From Okeania sp. SIO2C9 (lineage in GTDB: Bacteria > Cyanobacteriota > Cyanobacteriia > Cyanobacteriales > Microcoleaceae), in the NCBI RefSeq assembly GCF_010672455.1, contig NZ_JAAHGO010000005.1, forward strand, positions 126,221-190,220: a stretch of DNA of 64,000 bases, read 5' to 3'. This document shows positions 47,601 to 55,689 of this stretch, in pieces (position 1 is the stretch's first letter; every line of letters starts with the position of its first letter). The notes under the pieces are model-generated. The model had not been told where the DNA came from. It searched no databases and saw only the letters and a program-made list of their open reading frames with translations. The position numbers were made by a program, and so were the translations under genes.

Positions 47601-50521
47601 TTCAACTAGGAACAACAGAATACATACTGCAAATCACATTACATCACATCGCATCTGATGGCTGGTCACTGACAGTATTACCCAAAGAACTCTCAGCCAT
47701 TTACACTGCCACACTGGAAGACAAACCATCCCCATTACCCTCACTACCCATACAATATGCCGACTTTGCAGTGTGGCAAAAGAACTACTTACAAGGTGAA
47801 ACCCTAGAAACCCAACTCAACTACTGGAAACAAAAACTCCAAGACTTACCCCAACTACAACTACCAAAAGACCATCCCCGACCCCCAGTTCAAACCTTTA
47901 ATGGAACAAGTATACCTATCAACATACCAGCACCGCTGACCTCAAAACTGAGAAAACTGACTCAACAGCAGGGAGTAACTCTATTTATGACCTTGCTCGC
48001 AGCTTTCAAAATATTGCTTTCTCGTTACAGTGGTCAAGAAAGTATAGCAGTAGGTTCACCCATTGCCAACCGCAACCGTAGAGAAATAGAAGGATTGATA
48101 GGTTTCTTTGTAAACTCCCTAGTCATGTACACAGACCTGGGAGGAGACCCTAGTTTCACAGAAGTATTAAACCGAGTCAAACAAACATCCCTAGAAGCAT
48201 ACTCTCACCAAGACATACCCTTTGAGAAATTGGTAGAAGAGTTGGAACCAGAAAGGTCTCTATCTCAAAACCCCTTATTTCAGATAATGTTTGCCGTTCA
48301 GCAGGAGGAAATCTTAAAACCATCCTTCAACTTACCTAACTTGGAAGTAAGTTGGTATGAAGAGCTAGAAGTTGAGATGACAGTGCGGATGGACATGGAA
48401 TTCCACCTGTGGCCAGCAGGAGAAGAAATCAAAGGATTCTGTGCCTATAACACAGACTTATTTGAGGCCGAAACTATTAGCAGGATGGTGTCACATTACC
48501 AAAACTTGCTCTCAGTAGCAGTAGAGACTCCAGAAAAATCTATTAGTCAGTTGCCATTAATCACAGAGGTAGAGCGAGAGCAGCTCTTGGTAGAATGGAA
48601 CAAGACTAAAACAGATTACCCAACAGACAAATGTATCCATCAGTTATTTGAGGAGCAGGTAGAGAAAACACCAGATGCAGTAGCAGTAGTATTTGAAGAG
48701 CAAAGCTTAACTTACTCCCAATTAAATAAAAAAGCTAATCAACTAGCCCATTATTTGCAAAAATTGGGAGTATCTCCAGAAACCCTAGTAGGTGTCTGTG
48801 TAGAGCGTTCAGTAGAGATGGTAGTAGGTTTGTTGGCTATACTCAAAGCTGGAGGAGCTTATGTACCATTAGACCCCAGTTATCCATCAGAACGTTTGGC
48901 TTATATGATTTCTGATGCCCAAGTGTCCCTGTTGCTGACCCAGGAATCATTAGTAACATTATTACCAGAACATCAAGCTCAGATAGTGTATTTGGATAGT
49001 AATGAAAATCTATGGTCTGACTGTGCTCAAAGCAATTTGAGCAGTGAAGTCAAACCATCAAACTTGGGCTATGTAATTTATACCTCAGGCTCCACAGGTA
49101 AACCAAAAGGAGTAGCCATGAATCAAGGCGCTCTGGTGAACCTGCTCCATTGGCAACATGAGGAAACAATAGTTGGTCAAGGGGCAAAAACTCTACAATT
49201 TGCCCCCATCAGCTTTGATGTATCCTTCCAAGAAATCTTCTCAACCTGGTGTAGTGGGGGGACTCTGGTGTTAGTATCTTCAGAGCTGAGGCGTGACCCG
49301 TTAGCATTGATGGAATTCTTAACTGACAACCAAATAGAGCGACTATTTTTACCATTTGTAGCTTTGCAACAGTTTGCCTCAGTAGCCTCTAAATGCCAAA
49401 ATCTGCCACAACTGCGTGAGGTGATAACAGCAGGAGAACAATTACAGGTGACACCAGACCTAGTGGAGATGATGAAGGGACTACCGAACTGTAGACTGCA
49501 AAATCAATATGGACCATCAGAAAGCCATGTAGTTTCTGCTTACACATTACAAGGAGATTCTGATAACTGGCCGAAACTTCCCCCCATAGGTCGTCCGATT
49601 GCTAACGCTCAACTTTATGTTCTCAGCAGTGAGCAACAAGCAGTGCCAGTTGGGGTTCCAGGAGAACTTTACATTGGTGGGGTATGTCTGGCCAATGGTT
49701 ATCTGAACCGCTCTGAACTAACGGCGGAGAAATTCATTGCCAATCCTTTTGACAACTCAAAAGCCACAAAATTATATAAAACGGGAGATTTATGCCGTTA
49801 TCTAGCTGATGGCAATATAGAAATTTTAGGGCGGATAGACCAGCAAGTCAAAGTGCGAGGATACCGGATAGAAACCGGAGAAATCGAAGCTTTAGTTTCA
49901 CAATACCCTGATGTCAAGGAAAATGTGGTTATTGCTCAGTCAGACCCAGCAGGAGGCAAACGCCTGGTAGTATATATAGTTCCTAAGCAGGAATCTACTC
50001 AAGACACATCCCTAATTCCTCAGGTTCGCCAATTTCTCAAGCAAAAGCTACCTGAATACATGATTCCGGCAGCTTTCGTCTTATTAGATGCTTTCCCTCT
50101 AACTCCTAGTGGCAAGATTGACCGTCGTGCTTTGCCAGTTCCCGACACTGTTCCTTCAGGTTTATCAACAGCTTATGTGATGCCCCAGACGGAAACAGAG
50201 CAACTTCTTGCGAAGATTTGGCAAGAGGTTCTACAGGTAGAAAAAGTAGGAATTTATGATAATTTCTTTGAACTAGGAGGTCATTCATTACTAATAATTA
50301 AAGTTCACACAAAGTTACAAGAAATATATCCACAAGATATCTCAATCGTCAAACTGTTTCAACACCCAAATATATCGGAATTTTCTAAATATTTAATTGA
50401 TTTAGAAAGGGAAAAATTAACTGATTCTTTAACTACTGGTCAAGCAAAGGCTCGTAGTGATAGGAAAACTTCGATTAAACAGCAAAGGCTACAAAGACAG
50501 AAGAATCGTAGAAATAAATAA
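41669..50521 (+). CDS. Bimodular NRPS: C-A(Ser)[FkbM-MT + N-MT]-PCP / C-A(Pro)-PCP
   Basis: About 2950 residues from the ATG at 41669, which overlaps the PKS4 stop; a TTG at 41651 is in frame but unlikely. Residues 1-55 are a TubC-type docking domain (NLVEFLQDISLKGVKLW). C1: HHIALDG (His191, Asp195). A1 core YTSGSTGKPKG at about 681-691; I read its specificity residues as D-V-W-H-I-S-L-I-D, the serine signature. Between A8 (RGFRIELGEIE, about 938) and A10 (LPEYMIP, about 1707) sit an FkbM-type methyltransferase (VGANIG at 1052, FEPIPP) and a second SAM methyltransferase of the NRPS N-MT kind (VGCGTG at 1354). PCP1 Ser1785. C2: HHIASDG (His1993, Asp1997). A2 residues D-V-Q-F-I-A-Q-V-V fit proline. 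PCP2 Ser2873. No epimerase. Expected unit: N-methyl-O-methyl-Ser followed by Pro. Confidence 0.94.
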   Translation: MNLVEFLQDISLKGVKLWRDGEKLRTGGSQEVLTPDVIAQLKQNKTQILQLLQEQPDILQVYPLSYGQKNIWFLWKLAPQSHHYNLSFPVRIYSQADIITWQQTFKVLRERHPLLRGTFPKVNEKPVLQVHQNQELDFLQIDATTWSENELHKRVTEAHQHPFDLEKEPVMRVRWFICSEEEQVLLLTIHHIALDGWSTNLIFKELPQLYQAQRAGVEASLPELKHSYQDYVSWQRELVESQEGEKLWNYWQQKLTGELPVLNLPTDRQRPPIQTYNGGSYALKLSEKLTKQLKTLAQKEGATLYMILLAVFQVLLSRYSGQEDIVVGSPTFGRSKAEFAPIVGYFVDSVVMRADLSGNPCFTDFLSQVRYTVLEALAHQDYPFGLLVERLQPQRDSSRSPIFQVSFLLQNFMQQQSQDIRKLFFSSTKGFVDWGGLKVEPFELDQYESLFDLLLEMVEEDSYLLGFLKYNTDLFDEQTIARMAGHFENLLESIVSNSEQRVGQLPLLNEAEKQQLLVEWNNTKIDYPADKCIHEIFETQVEKNPEAVAVVFEEQKLTYSELNSKANQLAHYLQHLGVKPEVLVGICYDRSVEMVIALLATLKAGGAYVPIDPNYPPQRLAYMLADAEVLVLLTTPALMKLMPEHQAQLVCWEQDGEAISSQSIENPLSGVNHQNLAYVIYTSGSTGKPKGAMNTHGGICNRLLWMQDAFGLTSSDKILQKTPFSFDVSVWEFFWPLLEGATLVVAKPEGHKDSGYLKELIVQEKITTLHFVPSMLKAFLLEDKLEDCSSLKRVICSGEALSVQLQEKFFEKLGCELHNLYGPTEAAIDVTWWPCVPDKQQKIIPIGRPIANTQMYILDRDQQPVPIGVAGELHIAGAGLARGYLKREELTQQKFIPNPFDQFQDTEKSKLYKTGDLARYLPDGNIEFLGRIDHQVKMRGFRIELGEIESAIEENPGVEETVVTLRENQVGQQQLVAYLVPNHQGSRQVKQLLQWEQEGRLKTGFQYQLPNGMVIAHLNQNETDFLYQEIFENAEYFQHGIRINEGDCIFDVGANIGMFSLFAAQQAKNLEIFAFEPIPPVFKLLEMNTELYGSNVKLFECGLSNQTRRETFTYYPENSVVSGLYADQTQEQEMMKTFLSNKQKETGETSKLSTQELEQVSSYLFQTQQQVNCQLRTLSEVIREQGVEQIDLLKIDVEKSELEVLEGIEPEDWSKIQQIVVEVHDINGRLTAVEGLLKAQGYQLKIQQETFLEKTQIYNIYALRQCGTKEIDSQTSKQVSKNRELLENQLDSWQEIFNERINSELAQATDPLFNIAGWHNSYDNQPIPEKQMRVWANDIVTQVLAHKPQKVWEVGCGTGMLLFQIAPHTEKYYGTDISNVSLEYIKKQIEQQPDKYAHVTLAQKQAHDLGEIADNSFDIILLSSIVQYFPSIEYLLQVIENSIRVVKPGGMIFLGDIRSFPLMRAFHTSVQLYKASPSLSLPEIIQRTERQVQQEKELLLSPELFVAIKEKYPEISHVQIRLQKGSEQNELNKYRYDVLLHIEAKPANVIEATVKSGMGMSYEDIEVYLKQEQPDSICWSGIVNGRVVEDIHSLELLSAAGEIKNVQELRQKLQLETVNSIDPEKLYELSSSLGYSLELCWSDSGTPELIDAVFVRSELATDEIVLTPLTQKTLVGDNWYSYGNNPLASQITKQFIPKLREYLELRLPEYMIPNSYVVLSQLPLTPNGKVNRKALPVPDWGSSVSTEYVAPETEKQKALAEIWKEVLGIEKVGVHDNFFDLGGHSLMVTQVVSRVRQALSVELSISKLFESPTIAQLSTDLEAMDNNIYLSLAKQLQTASNNTDSKQNQLQPIERNGNPPPLSYAQQRLWFLEKMALSSNAYNMPLTLHIVGKLDQLALQKSLNQIIARHETLRTTFSEINGTPVQIIKPSFELKLPLKDLSELTPSEATTQLQQLLQQENELSFNLEVDPPIRAQLFQLGTTEYILQITLHHIASDGWSLTVLPKELSAIYTATLEDKPSPLPSLPIQYADFAVWQKNYLQGETLETQLNYWKQKLQDLPQLQLPKDHPRPPVQTFNGTSIPINIPAPLTSKLRKLTQQQGVTLFMTLLAAFKILLSRYSGQESIAVGSPIANRNRREIEGLIGFFVNSLVMYTDLGGDPSFTEVLNRVKQTSLEAYSHQDIPFEKLVEELEPERSLSQNPLFQIMFAVQQEEILKPSFNLPNLEVSWYEELEVEMTVRMDMEFHLWPAGEEIKGFCAYNTDLFEAETISRMVSHYQNLLSVAVETPEKSISQLPLITEVEREQLLVEWNKTKTDYPTDKCIHQLFEEQVEKTPDAVAVVFEEQSLTYSQLNKKANQLAHYLQKLGVSPETLVGVCVERSVEMVVGLLAILKAGGAYVPLDPSYPSERLAYMISDAQVSLLLTQESLVTLLPEHQAQIVYLDSNENLWSDCAQSNLSSEVKPSNLGYVIYTSGSTGKPKGVAMNQGALVNLLHWQHEETIVGQGAKTLQFAPISFDVSFQEIFSTWCSGGTLVLVSSELRRDPLALMEFLTDNQIERLFLPFVALQQFASVASKCQNLPQLREVITAGEQLQVTPDLVEMMKGLPNCRLQNQYGPSESHVVSAYTLQGDSDNWPKLPPIGRPIANAQLYVLSSEQQAVPVGVPGELYIGGVCLANGYLNRSELTAEKFIANPFDNSKATKLYKTGDLCRYLADGNIEILGRIDQQVKVRGYRIETGEIEALVSQYPDVKENVVIAQSDPAGGKRLVVYIVPKQESTQDTSLIPQVRQFLKQKLPEYMIPAAFVLLDAFPLTPSGKIDRRALPVPDTVPSGLSTAYVMPQTETEQLLAKIWQEVLQVEKVGIYDNFFELGGHSLLIIKVHTKLQEIYPQDISIVKLFQHPNISEFSKYLIDLEREKLTDSLTTGQAKARSDRKTSIKQQRLQRQKNRRNK

Positions 50522-50541
50522 AGGAATTTTTATTAATCACA

Positions 50542-53500
50542 ATGATCACCACAAATACTATTGATGATTCAGCGATCGCTATAATTGGCATCTCTGGTCG
50601 CTTTCCCAAGGCTAAAGACGTTGATACTTTCTGGAAAAATTTACAAGAGGGTGTGGAGTCTATTGAGTTTTTCTCCGAACAGGAACTCTTGGAGGAAGGG
50701 ATCGATCCCACCTTGTTAAAAAAACAGAATTATGTTAAAGCAGGAGCTGTAATTTCAGATATAGAACTATTTGATGCGAATTTCTTTGGCTATAATCCTA
50801 GAGAAGCTGAAATTATCGATCCACAACAACGCCTATTTCTGGAGTCTGCTGTTGAAGCACTGGAAGTTGCTGGTTATGACTCACACACTTATTCGGGTGC
50901 TATAGGAGTTTATGCTGGTCCGAGTAAAAACAGTTACGCACACAATAATGTCTATCCCCATGTACTACAAAATTCAGAACAAGTAAACCCTTATCAATTG
51001 TTTCTGGGGAATGGTAATGATTTCTTATCAACGCGGGTTTCTTACAAACTAAATTTAACAGGACCAAGTATTACAGTTCAAACGGCTTGTTCCACTTCTT
51101 TGGTTGCCGTTCATCTGGCTTGCCAAAGTTTACTGAGTGGGGAATGTGATATGGCTTTGGCAGGTGGTGTTTCCATTCACATTCCCCAAAAAACAGGTTA
51201 TTTATATCAAGAGGAAATGATTCTTTCACCTGATGGACATTGCCGAACTTTTGATGCTAAAGCTAAGGGAACTATAGGCAGTAATGGCTTGGGTATTGTG
51301 GTATTGAAAAGATTAGAAGATGCGATCGCAGATGGCGACTACATCTATGCCCAGATTAAAGGTTCTGCTATTAACAATGACGGTTCATCAAAAGTTGGAT
51401 ACACTGCTCCTAGTGTAGAAGGTCAAGCAGCAGCGATCTCTGAAGCACAGTCAATAGCTGGGATTGACCCGGAAACAATTACTTATATAGAAGCTCATGG
51501 AACCGCAACTCCCCTGGGAGACCCAATTGAAATTGCAGCTTTAACAAAAGCATTTAGAGGCTTTACTGAGAAAAAAGGCTTTTGTGCTATTGGTTCTCTG
51601 AAAACTAATATGGGGCATCTAGATGCAGCAGCAGGGGTTGCGGGCTTGATCAAAACTGTTTTAGCCCTCAAACATAAGAAAATACCACCAAGTCTGCATT
51701 TTGAAACACCGAACCCCACTATTGACTTTGCTAATAGCCCTTTTTACGTTAATACTACTCTCTCAGAATGGAACACCAACGAAACACCTCGTCGCGCTGG
51801 AGTAAGTTCTTTTGGTATTGGCGGTACAAATGCTCATGTTGTTCTCGAAGAAGCTCCCACTTTAGAACCATCCTCAAAGTCTCGCCCCTGGAAGTTGTTG
51901 ATACTTTCTGCCAAAAGCAGTTCAGCCTTGGAAACGGCAACGACTAACCTCGCTGCACACTTAAAGCAGCATCCAGAAATTAATCTTGCTGATGTTGCCT
52001 ACAGTCTGCAAGTAGGTCGTACAGCATTCGATCATCGTCGGGTATTAGTTTGCCAGGACATAGATGATGCTTTGAAAGCATTTTCCACACCAGAAACCCA
52101 ACCTGTTTTGACTCACTACCAAGAGCGAAGTAAATGTCCGGTAGTGTTTATGTTCTCAGGTCAGGGAGCGCAATATGTAAATCTGGCCCAGGAACTATAC
52201 CAAATAGAACCAACATTCCGCGATCAAGTAGATAGCTGCTCGGAACTACTGATTCCACATTTAGAAGTTGACCTGCGTCATATTCTGTATCCACAACCAG
52301 AACAAATAGAGACAGCAACATTACAACTGAAACAGACAGCGATCGCTCAGTCAGCACTATTTGTAGTTTCCTATGGTTTAGCAATTTTATGGGAAGAGTG
52401 GGGTGTGTCTCCTCAAGCAATGATTGGACACAGTATTGGTGAATATGTGGCAGCTACTCTTGCTGGTGTGTTTTCCTTAGAAGATGCTCTCGCTCTGGTG
52501 GCGAAACGGGGACAACTGATGCAGCAACAGCCACCAGGAGCAATGTTAGCTGTATCTCTTTCTGAACAGGAGTGCCAAAATCTTCTGGATAATCAACTTT
52601 CCCTAGCTGTTATTAACGGATTATCCCAATGTGTCGTTTCAGGTCCAACAGAGGCGATCAATAACTTGGAGAAGGAGTTGCTAAAACAGGGGGTAGAGTC
52701 TCGTCGTCTCCATACTTCCCATGCTTTTCATTCTCAGATGATGGAACCTGTGGTAGATCCATTTGTAGATATTGTCGAACAACTACAGTTGCAACCTCCA
52801 CAACTTCCTTATATTTCTAATGTTACAGGCACTTGGGTTACAGCAGAGCAAGCAACAGACCCTCAATACTGGGGTAAGCATCTGCGCCAAACAGTTCGTT
52901 TTGCTGATGGTCTCCAAGAGTTAATGCAAGAACCGAATAATATTCTCTTAGAAGTCGGTCCTGGGCGTACATTGACAACATTAGCCAAACGATATTCTGG
53001 GACTACAGAGCAAGTAATTTTGCCTTCAGTTCGTCATCCCCAAGACTCTGAGTCGGATGTGGCTTTCTTATTAAGGACATTAGGTAAACTTTGGCTTAAT
53101 GGTGTTGAAATAGATTGGTCAAAATTCTCTACTCATGAACAACGACATCGCCTACCCCTACCCACCTACCCCTTTGAACGGCAGCGTTACTGGATTGACC
53201 CACCAAAGTTAGCACCTGTAGTAGAACAGTTACAAGCAACACCTTTAGCTTTTGCGAAAACAGTTAATTCACAAAATGTAGAATATATTAGTCAAACCCC
53301 ATCTACAATAAAAGTCTCCCAACAGAAGCACTCACGATTTAAGTCAGGAAAACCTTATATTGCACCAAGAAATGAACTCGAACAAAATATTTTAAATATT
53401 TGGCAGGAAGTTATTGGTTTTGTTGATATTAGTATTAATGATGATTTCTTTGAATTAGGTGGAGACTCTTTACTAGCTATCCAATTGATTTCCAAGATTA

Positions 53501-54441
53501 AAGAAACCTTAAAAGTGGATTTATCCACTAATACTCTGTTGCAGAATTCTACGATTGCAGCGATCGCGACCTGGATCCAACCCTCAAACCTAGACTCTGA
53601 TGTGTCTAATTCTTCGCCAAAGTCCTCTTTGCCTCATGGTCTGGTGGAAATTCAACGGGGTAGCGACCAAAAGCAACCCTTGTTCCTGGTGCATCCGGTT
53701 CAGGGTTATGTGTTGTTCTATAAAGAACTTGCCAACCACCTTGACCCAGAGCAACCGGTTTATGGCTTTGAAGATCTGAAATTTTCAATGGAGACTATTG
53801 AGGTTCAAACCATTGAAGAGATGGCCAGCAGCTATATTAAGGCACTACTTGTTGTGCAACCCCATGGTCCCTATTATTTGGGTGGTTCATCATTGGGTGG
53901 CCTGATTGCCTTGGAAATGGCTCATCAACTCCAACGGCTCAATCATGAGATCGCATTGCTAATGCTCATTGATTCCCCAATTGCTGCTCAGTTCCTTACT
54001 CAATCAAAAGACTTTATTGATGGGATGAACGTCATTTTACCTGATGATAACTTATTTCAAGAAAATCATTCCCTGTCTCTTGATGATATAGAAACCCAAC
54101 CGTCCTGGGTAGGTGAACAATTAAAGATGGCTAATATGTTTTCTGAGAAATTAGATCCATCTCAATTAGAACTATTAATCCAGGTTCTCAAGGCTAATAC
54201 AAAGGCATGGTTACGCTATCAACCCCAGGCTTACTCCGGCCGCATTCTATTTTTCCGTGCTCAGGAACAGCAGTTCTCCTACTACCCTGAACATCCAGAA
54301 TATCCCTGGATTGAACTCGCTACTCAAGGAATAGAGATACATACGGTTTCTGGAAACCATTTCACCATGAATTTTACACCTCATGTTCAAGTCATTGCCC
54401 AGAAATTAGTTCCTTATCTGAATCGGATGAACTCACACTGA
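50542..54441 (+). CDS. PKS5: terminal PKS module KS-AT-ACP-TE
   Basis: 1299 residues, KS-first with no docking coil, as usual after an NRPS. KS Cys183 in QTACSTSLVA; the N-terminal EFFSEQELLEEGIDPTLL insertion is typical of KSs that accept aminoacyl chains. AT Ser631 in GHSIGEY with HAFHS (malonyl). ACP Ser976 in LGGDSLLAI. Thioesterase about 1030-1299 with GGSSLGG (Ser1117) and GNHFTM (His1273). With no KR, the last unit stays a beta-keto acyl chain: Pro-CO-CH2-CO-S. The TE could hydrolyse it, giving a beta-keto acid prone to decarboxylation, or cyclise it onto a hydroxyl from PKS2 or PKS3. The ribosome site is weak: AAAGGAA lies about 17 nt before the ATG. Confidence 0.95.
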   Translation: MITTNTIDDSAIAIIGISGRFPKAKDVDTFWKNLQEGVESIEFFSEQELLEEGIDPTLLKKQNYVKAGAVISDIELFDANFFGYNPREAEIIDPQQRLFLESAVEALEVAGYDSHTYSGAIGVYAGPSKNSYAHNNVYPHVLQNSEQVNPYQLFLGNGNDFLSTRVSYKLNLTGPSITVQTACSTSLVAVHLACQSLLSGECDMALAGGVSIHIPQKTGYLYQEEMILSPDGHCRTFDAKAKGTIGSNGLGIVVLKRLEDAIADGDYIYAQIKGSAINNDGSSKVGYTAPSVEGQAAAISEAQSIAGIDPETITYIEAHGTATPLGDPIEIAALTKAFRGFTEKKGFCAIGSLKTNMGHLDAAAGVAGLIKTVLALKHKKIPPSLHFETPNPTIDFANSPFYVNTTLSEWNTNETPRRAGVSSFGIGGTNAHVVLEEAPTLEPSSKSRPWKLLILSAKSSSALETATTNLAAHLKQHPEINLADVAYSLQVGRTAFDHRRVLVCQDIDDALKAFSTPETQPVLTHYQERSKCPVVFMFSGQGAQYVNLAQELYQIEPTFRDQVDSCSELLIPHLEVDLRHILYPQPEQIETATLQLKQTAIAQSALFVVSYGLAILWEEWGVSPQAMIGHSIGEYVAATLAGVFSLEDALALVAKRGQLMQQQPPGAMLAVSLSEQECQNLLDNQLSLAVINGLSQCVVSGPTEAINNLEKELLKQGVESRRLHTSHAFHSQMMEPVVDPFVDIVEQLQLQPPQLPYISNVTGTWVTAEQATDPQYWGKHLRQTVRFADGLQELMQEPNNILLEVGPGRTLTTLAKRYSGTTEQVILPSVRHPQDSESDVAFLLRTLGKLWLNGVEIDWSKFSTHEQRHRLPLPTYPFERQRYWIDPPKLAPVVEQLQATPLAFAKTVNSQNVEYISQTPSTIKVSQQKHSRFKSGKPYIAPRNELEQNILNIWQEVIGFVDISINDDFFELGGDSLLAIQLISKIKETLKVDLSTNTLLQNSTIAAIATWIQPSNLDSDVSNSSPKSSLPHGLVEIQRGSDQKQPLFLVHPVQGYVLFYKELANHLDPEQPVYGFEDLKFSMETIEVQTIEEMASSYIKALLVVQPHGPYYLGGSSLGGLIALEMAHQLQRLNHEIALLMLIDSPIAAQFLTQSKDFIDGMNVILPDDNLFQENHSLSLDDIETQPSWVGEQLKMANMFSEKLDPSQLELLIQVLKANTKAWLRYQPQAYSGRILFFRAQEQQFSYYPEHPEYPWIELATQGIEIHTVSGNHFTMNFTPHVQVIAQKLVPYLNRMNSH

Positions 54442-54497
54442 GAATAAGACCTACATTCCGCACGACAAAACGTAGCATAAAAATATAAGTCAAAAGC

Positions 54498-54540
54498 GAG
54501 TGCGTAATTCTGAGGTTTCCTCAGAATGTAAGACGCACTC
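54498..54540. repeat. Palindromic element, copy 1, just after the cluster
   Basis: Nested stems GAGTGCGT/ACGCACTC and ATTCTGAGG/CCTCAGAAT. It lies about 57 bp after the PKS5 stop, where it could act as a transcription terminator, though no T-run follows. An inverted copy is at 55362-55412. Confidence 0.65.
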
Positions 54541-54546
54541 AAGACA

Positions 54547-54668
54547 GTCAAAAGTCAAAAGTCAAAAGTCAAAAGTAAGAAGTCAAAAGTCAAAAGTCAA
54601 AAGTCAAAAGTCAAAAGTCAAAAGTCAAAAGTCAAAAGTAAGAAGTAAGAAGTAAGAAGTAAGAAGTA
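54547..54668. repeat. Heptanucleotide tandem array (GTCAAAA/GTAAGAA)
   Basis: About 17 heptamers: mostly AGTCAAA, with one AGTAAGA inside the array and a block of AGTAAGA units at the right end. This is the short tandemly repeated repetitive sequence type common in filamentous cyanobacteria. Confidence 0.9.
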
Positions 54669-54839
54669 AATTATAGTGGTCAATAGGAGTCAATAATTCA
54701 GCAAGTATTTATGCTTAATATTTAACTGAAAATTTGACTTTTGAGAAGTAATTTATACAGTATAAATATTTACCAATAATAGAAATTGTATACTACTTTT
54801 AATGTTACAAAATGACGTGCGGAATGTGGGATAAGAGGT

Positions 54840-55010
54840 TAATTAGGGCTTGCTGATTAAATCTGAAAGCATTGACAGTTAAAGGTTGTAGCATTTTTTT
54901 TGCAAAAAGTACCAGCTTTTTGGTGGAAAAAGCTCAAAAAGCTAGTATTTTGGGATGATTATGACAGAAAAATTGTCCCTCAATTTTTCCCGACTACCTC
55001 CTCTATAATA
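54840..55010. repeat. Partial MITE-like element, inverted relative to 57108-57355
   Basis: It begins TTAGGGCTTGCTGATTAAA, then GTACCAGCTTTTTGGTGG, AAGCTAGTATTTTGGGATG, AATTGTCCCTCAATTTTT and CTACCTCCTCTATAATAT. All are mirrored in the element at 57108-57355. The right terminal repeat is missing. Confidence 0.65.
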
Positions 55011-55361
55011 TCATGTTCGGATGATCACTTATAATAAAGCCAGAATCATTACAGTAGAAGTCTTCAAATTTTATGGCCCAAAAGATGGCGTTCGCCAACT
55101 ACCTCTATGTTCTGACGATCGCTTATAACTGAACGACTTTCACCTACATCTACATAAGAGTTAGATAACATCTGTTTTATCCCTTGAGTTATGTCATTCT
55201 GTGTAAATCTTATTGAGATTTCTGTTTTAACAGTCTGATTTTCATCAAGAACGAATCGCACCTCCTCTATATATATTCAGTGGCGAAATACTGTTTTTGC
55301 GTTGAATAAAAAGTCATGTAAAGGGGCGAATCCTAGCCAATAATTACATACTATTATGATT

Positions 55362-55412
55362 TGTCTTGAGTGTGTCTTTCATTCCGAGGAGACCTCGGAA
55401 TTACACACTCGC
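55362..55412. repeat. Palindromic element, copy 2 (inverted)
   Basis: TGTCTTGAGTGTGTC, then ATTCCGAGG and CCTCGGAAT, then ACACACTCGC. This is the reverse complement of copy 1 with compensating base changes in the stems (TGAGG/CCTCA against CGAGG/CCTCG). Confidence 0.7.
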
Positions 55413-55689
55413 TTTTTAGGGATGCAAGGAGAAATACCTTGCCGTTTTTTTAAGCTTCACAAAATGCAGATTAATCATCCGTGTATCCGTGGTCAAATCC
55501 TTGTCTAGCAAGAACTTCTCCCACTCTGAAAAAAACTTTTTCGACGTTGCTCAAATTTAATAGTAAGTAGCTGAAAGTAAAATTGAAAAACTTATATTTT
55601 GCAGATACTTAATCTAAAAATCATTACCACTCAGCAGCACCAATTTTTGAGTTACGAGTCGGTAGTGGAATAGAGGCAACACAGGAAGA

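Noticed and set aside
54547-54668. Possible CRISPR array
   Set aside because: Units are 7-bp tandem heptamers without spacers; no cas genes are nearby.
55064-55261. Minus-strand open frame of 65 codons with GAGGAGG at its start
   Set aside because: The Shine-Dalgarno-like GAGGAGGT is part of a recurrent repeat block (TATAGAGGAGGTAG) and overlaps the GTG start; the protein has no recognisable features.
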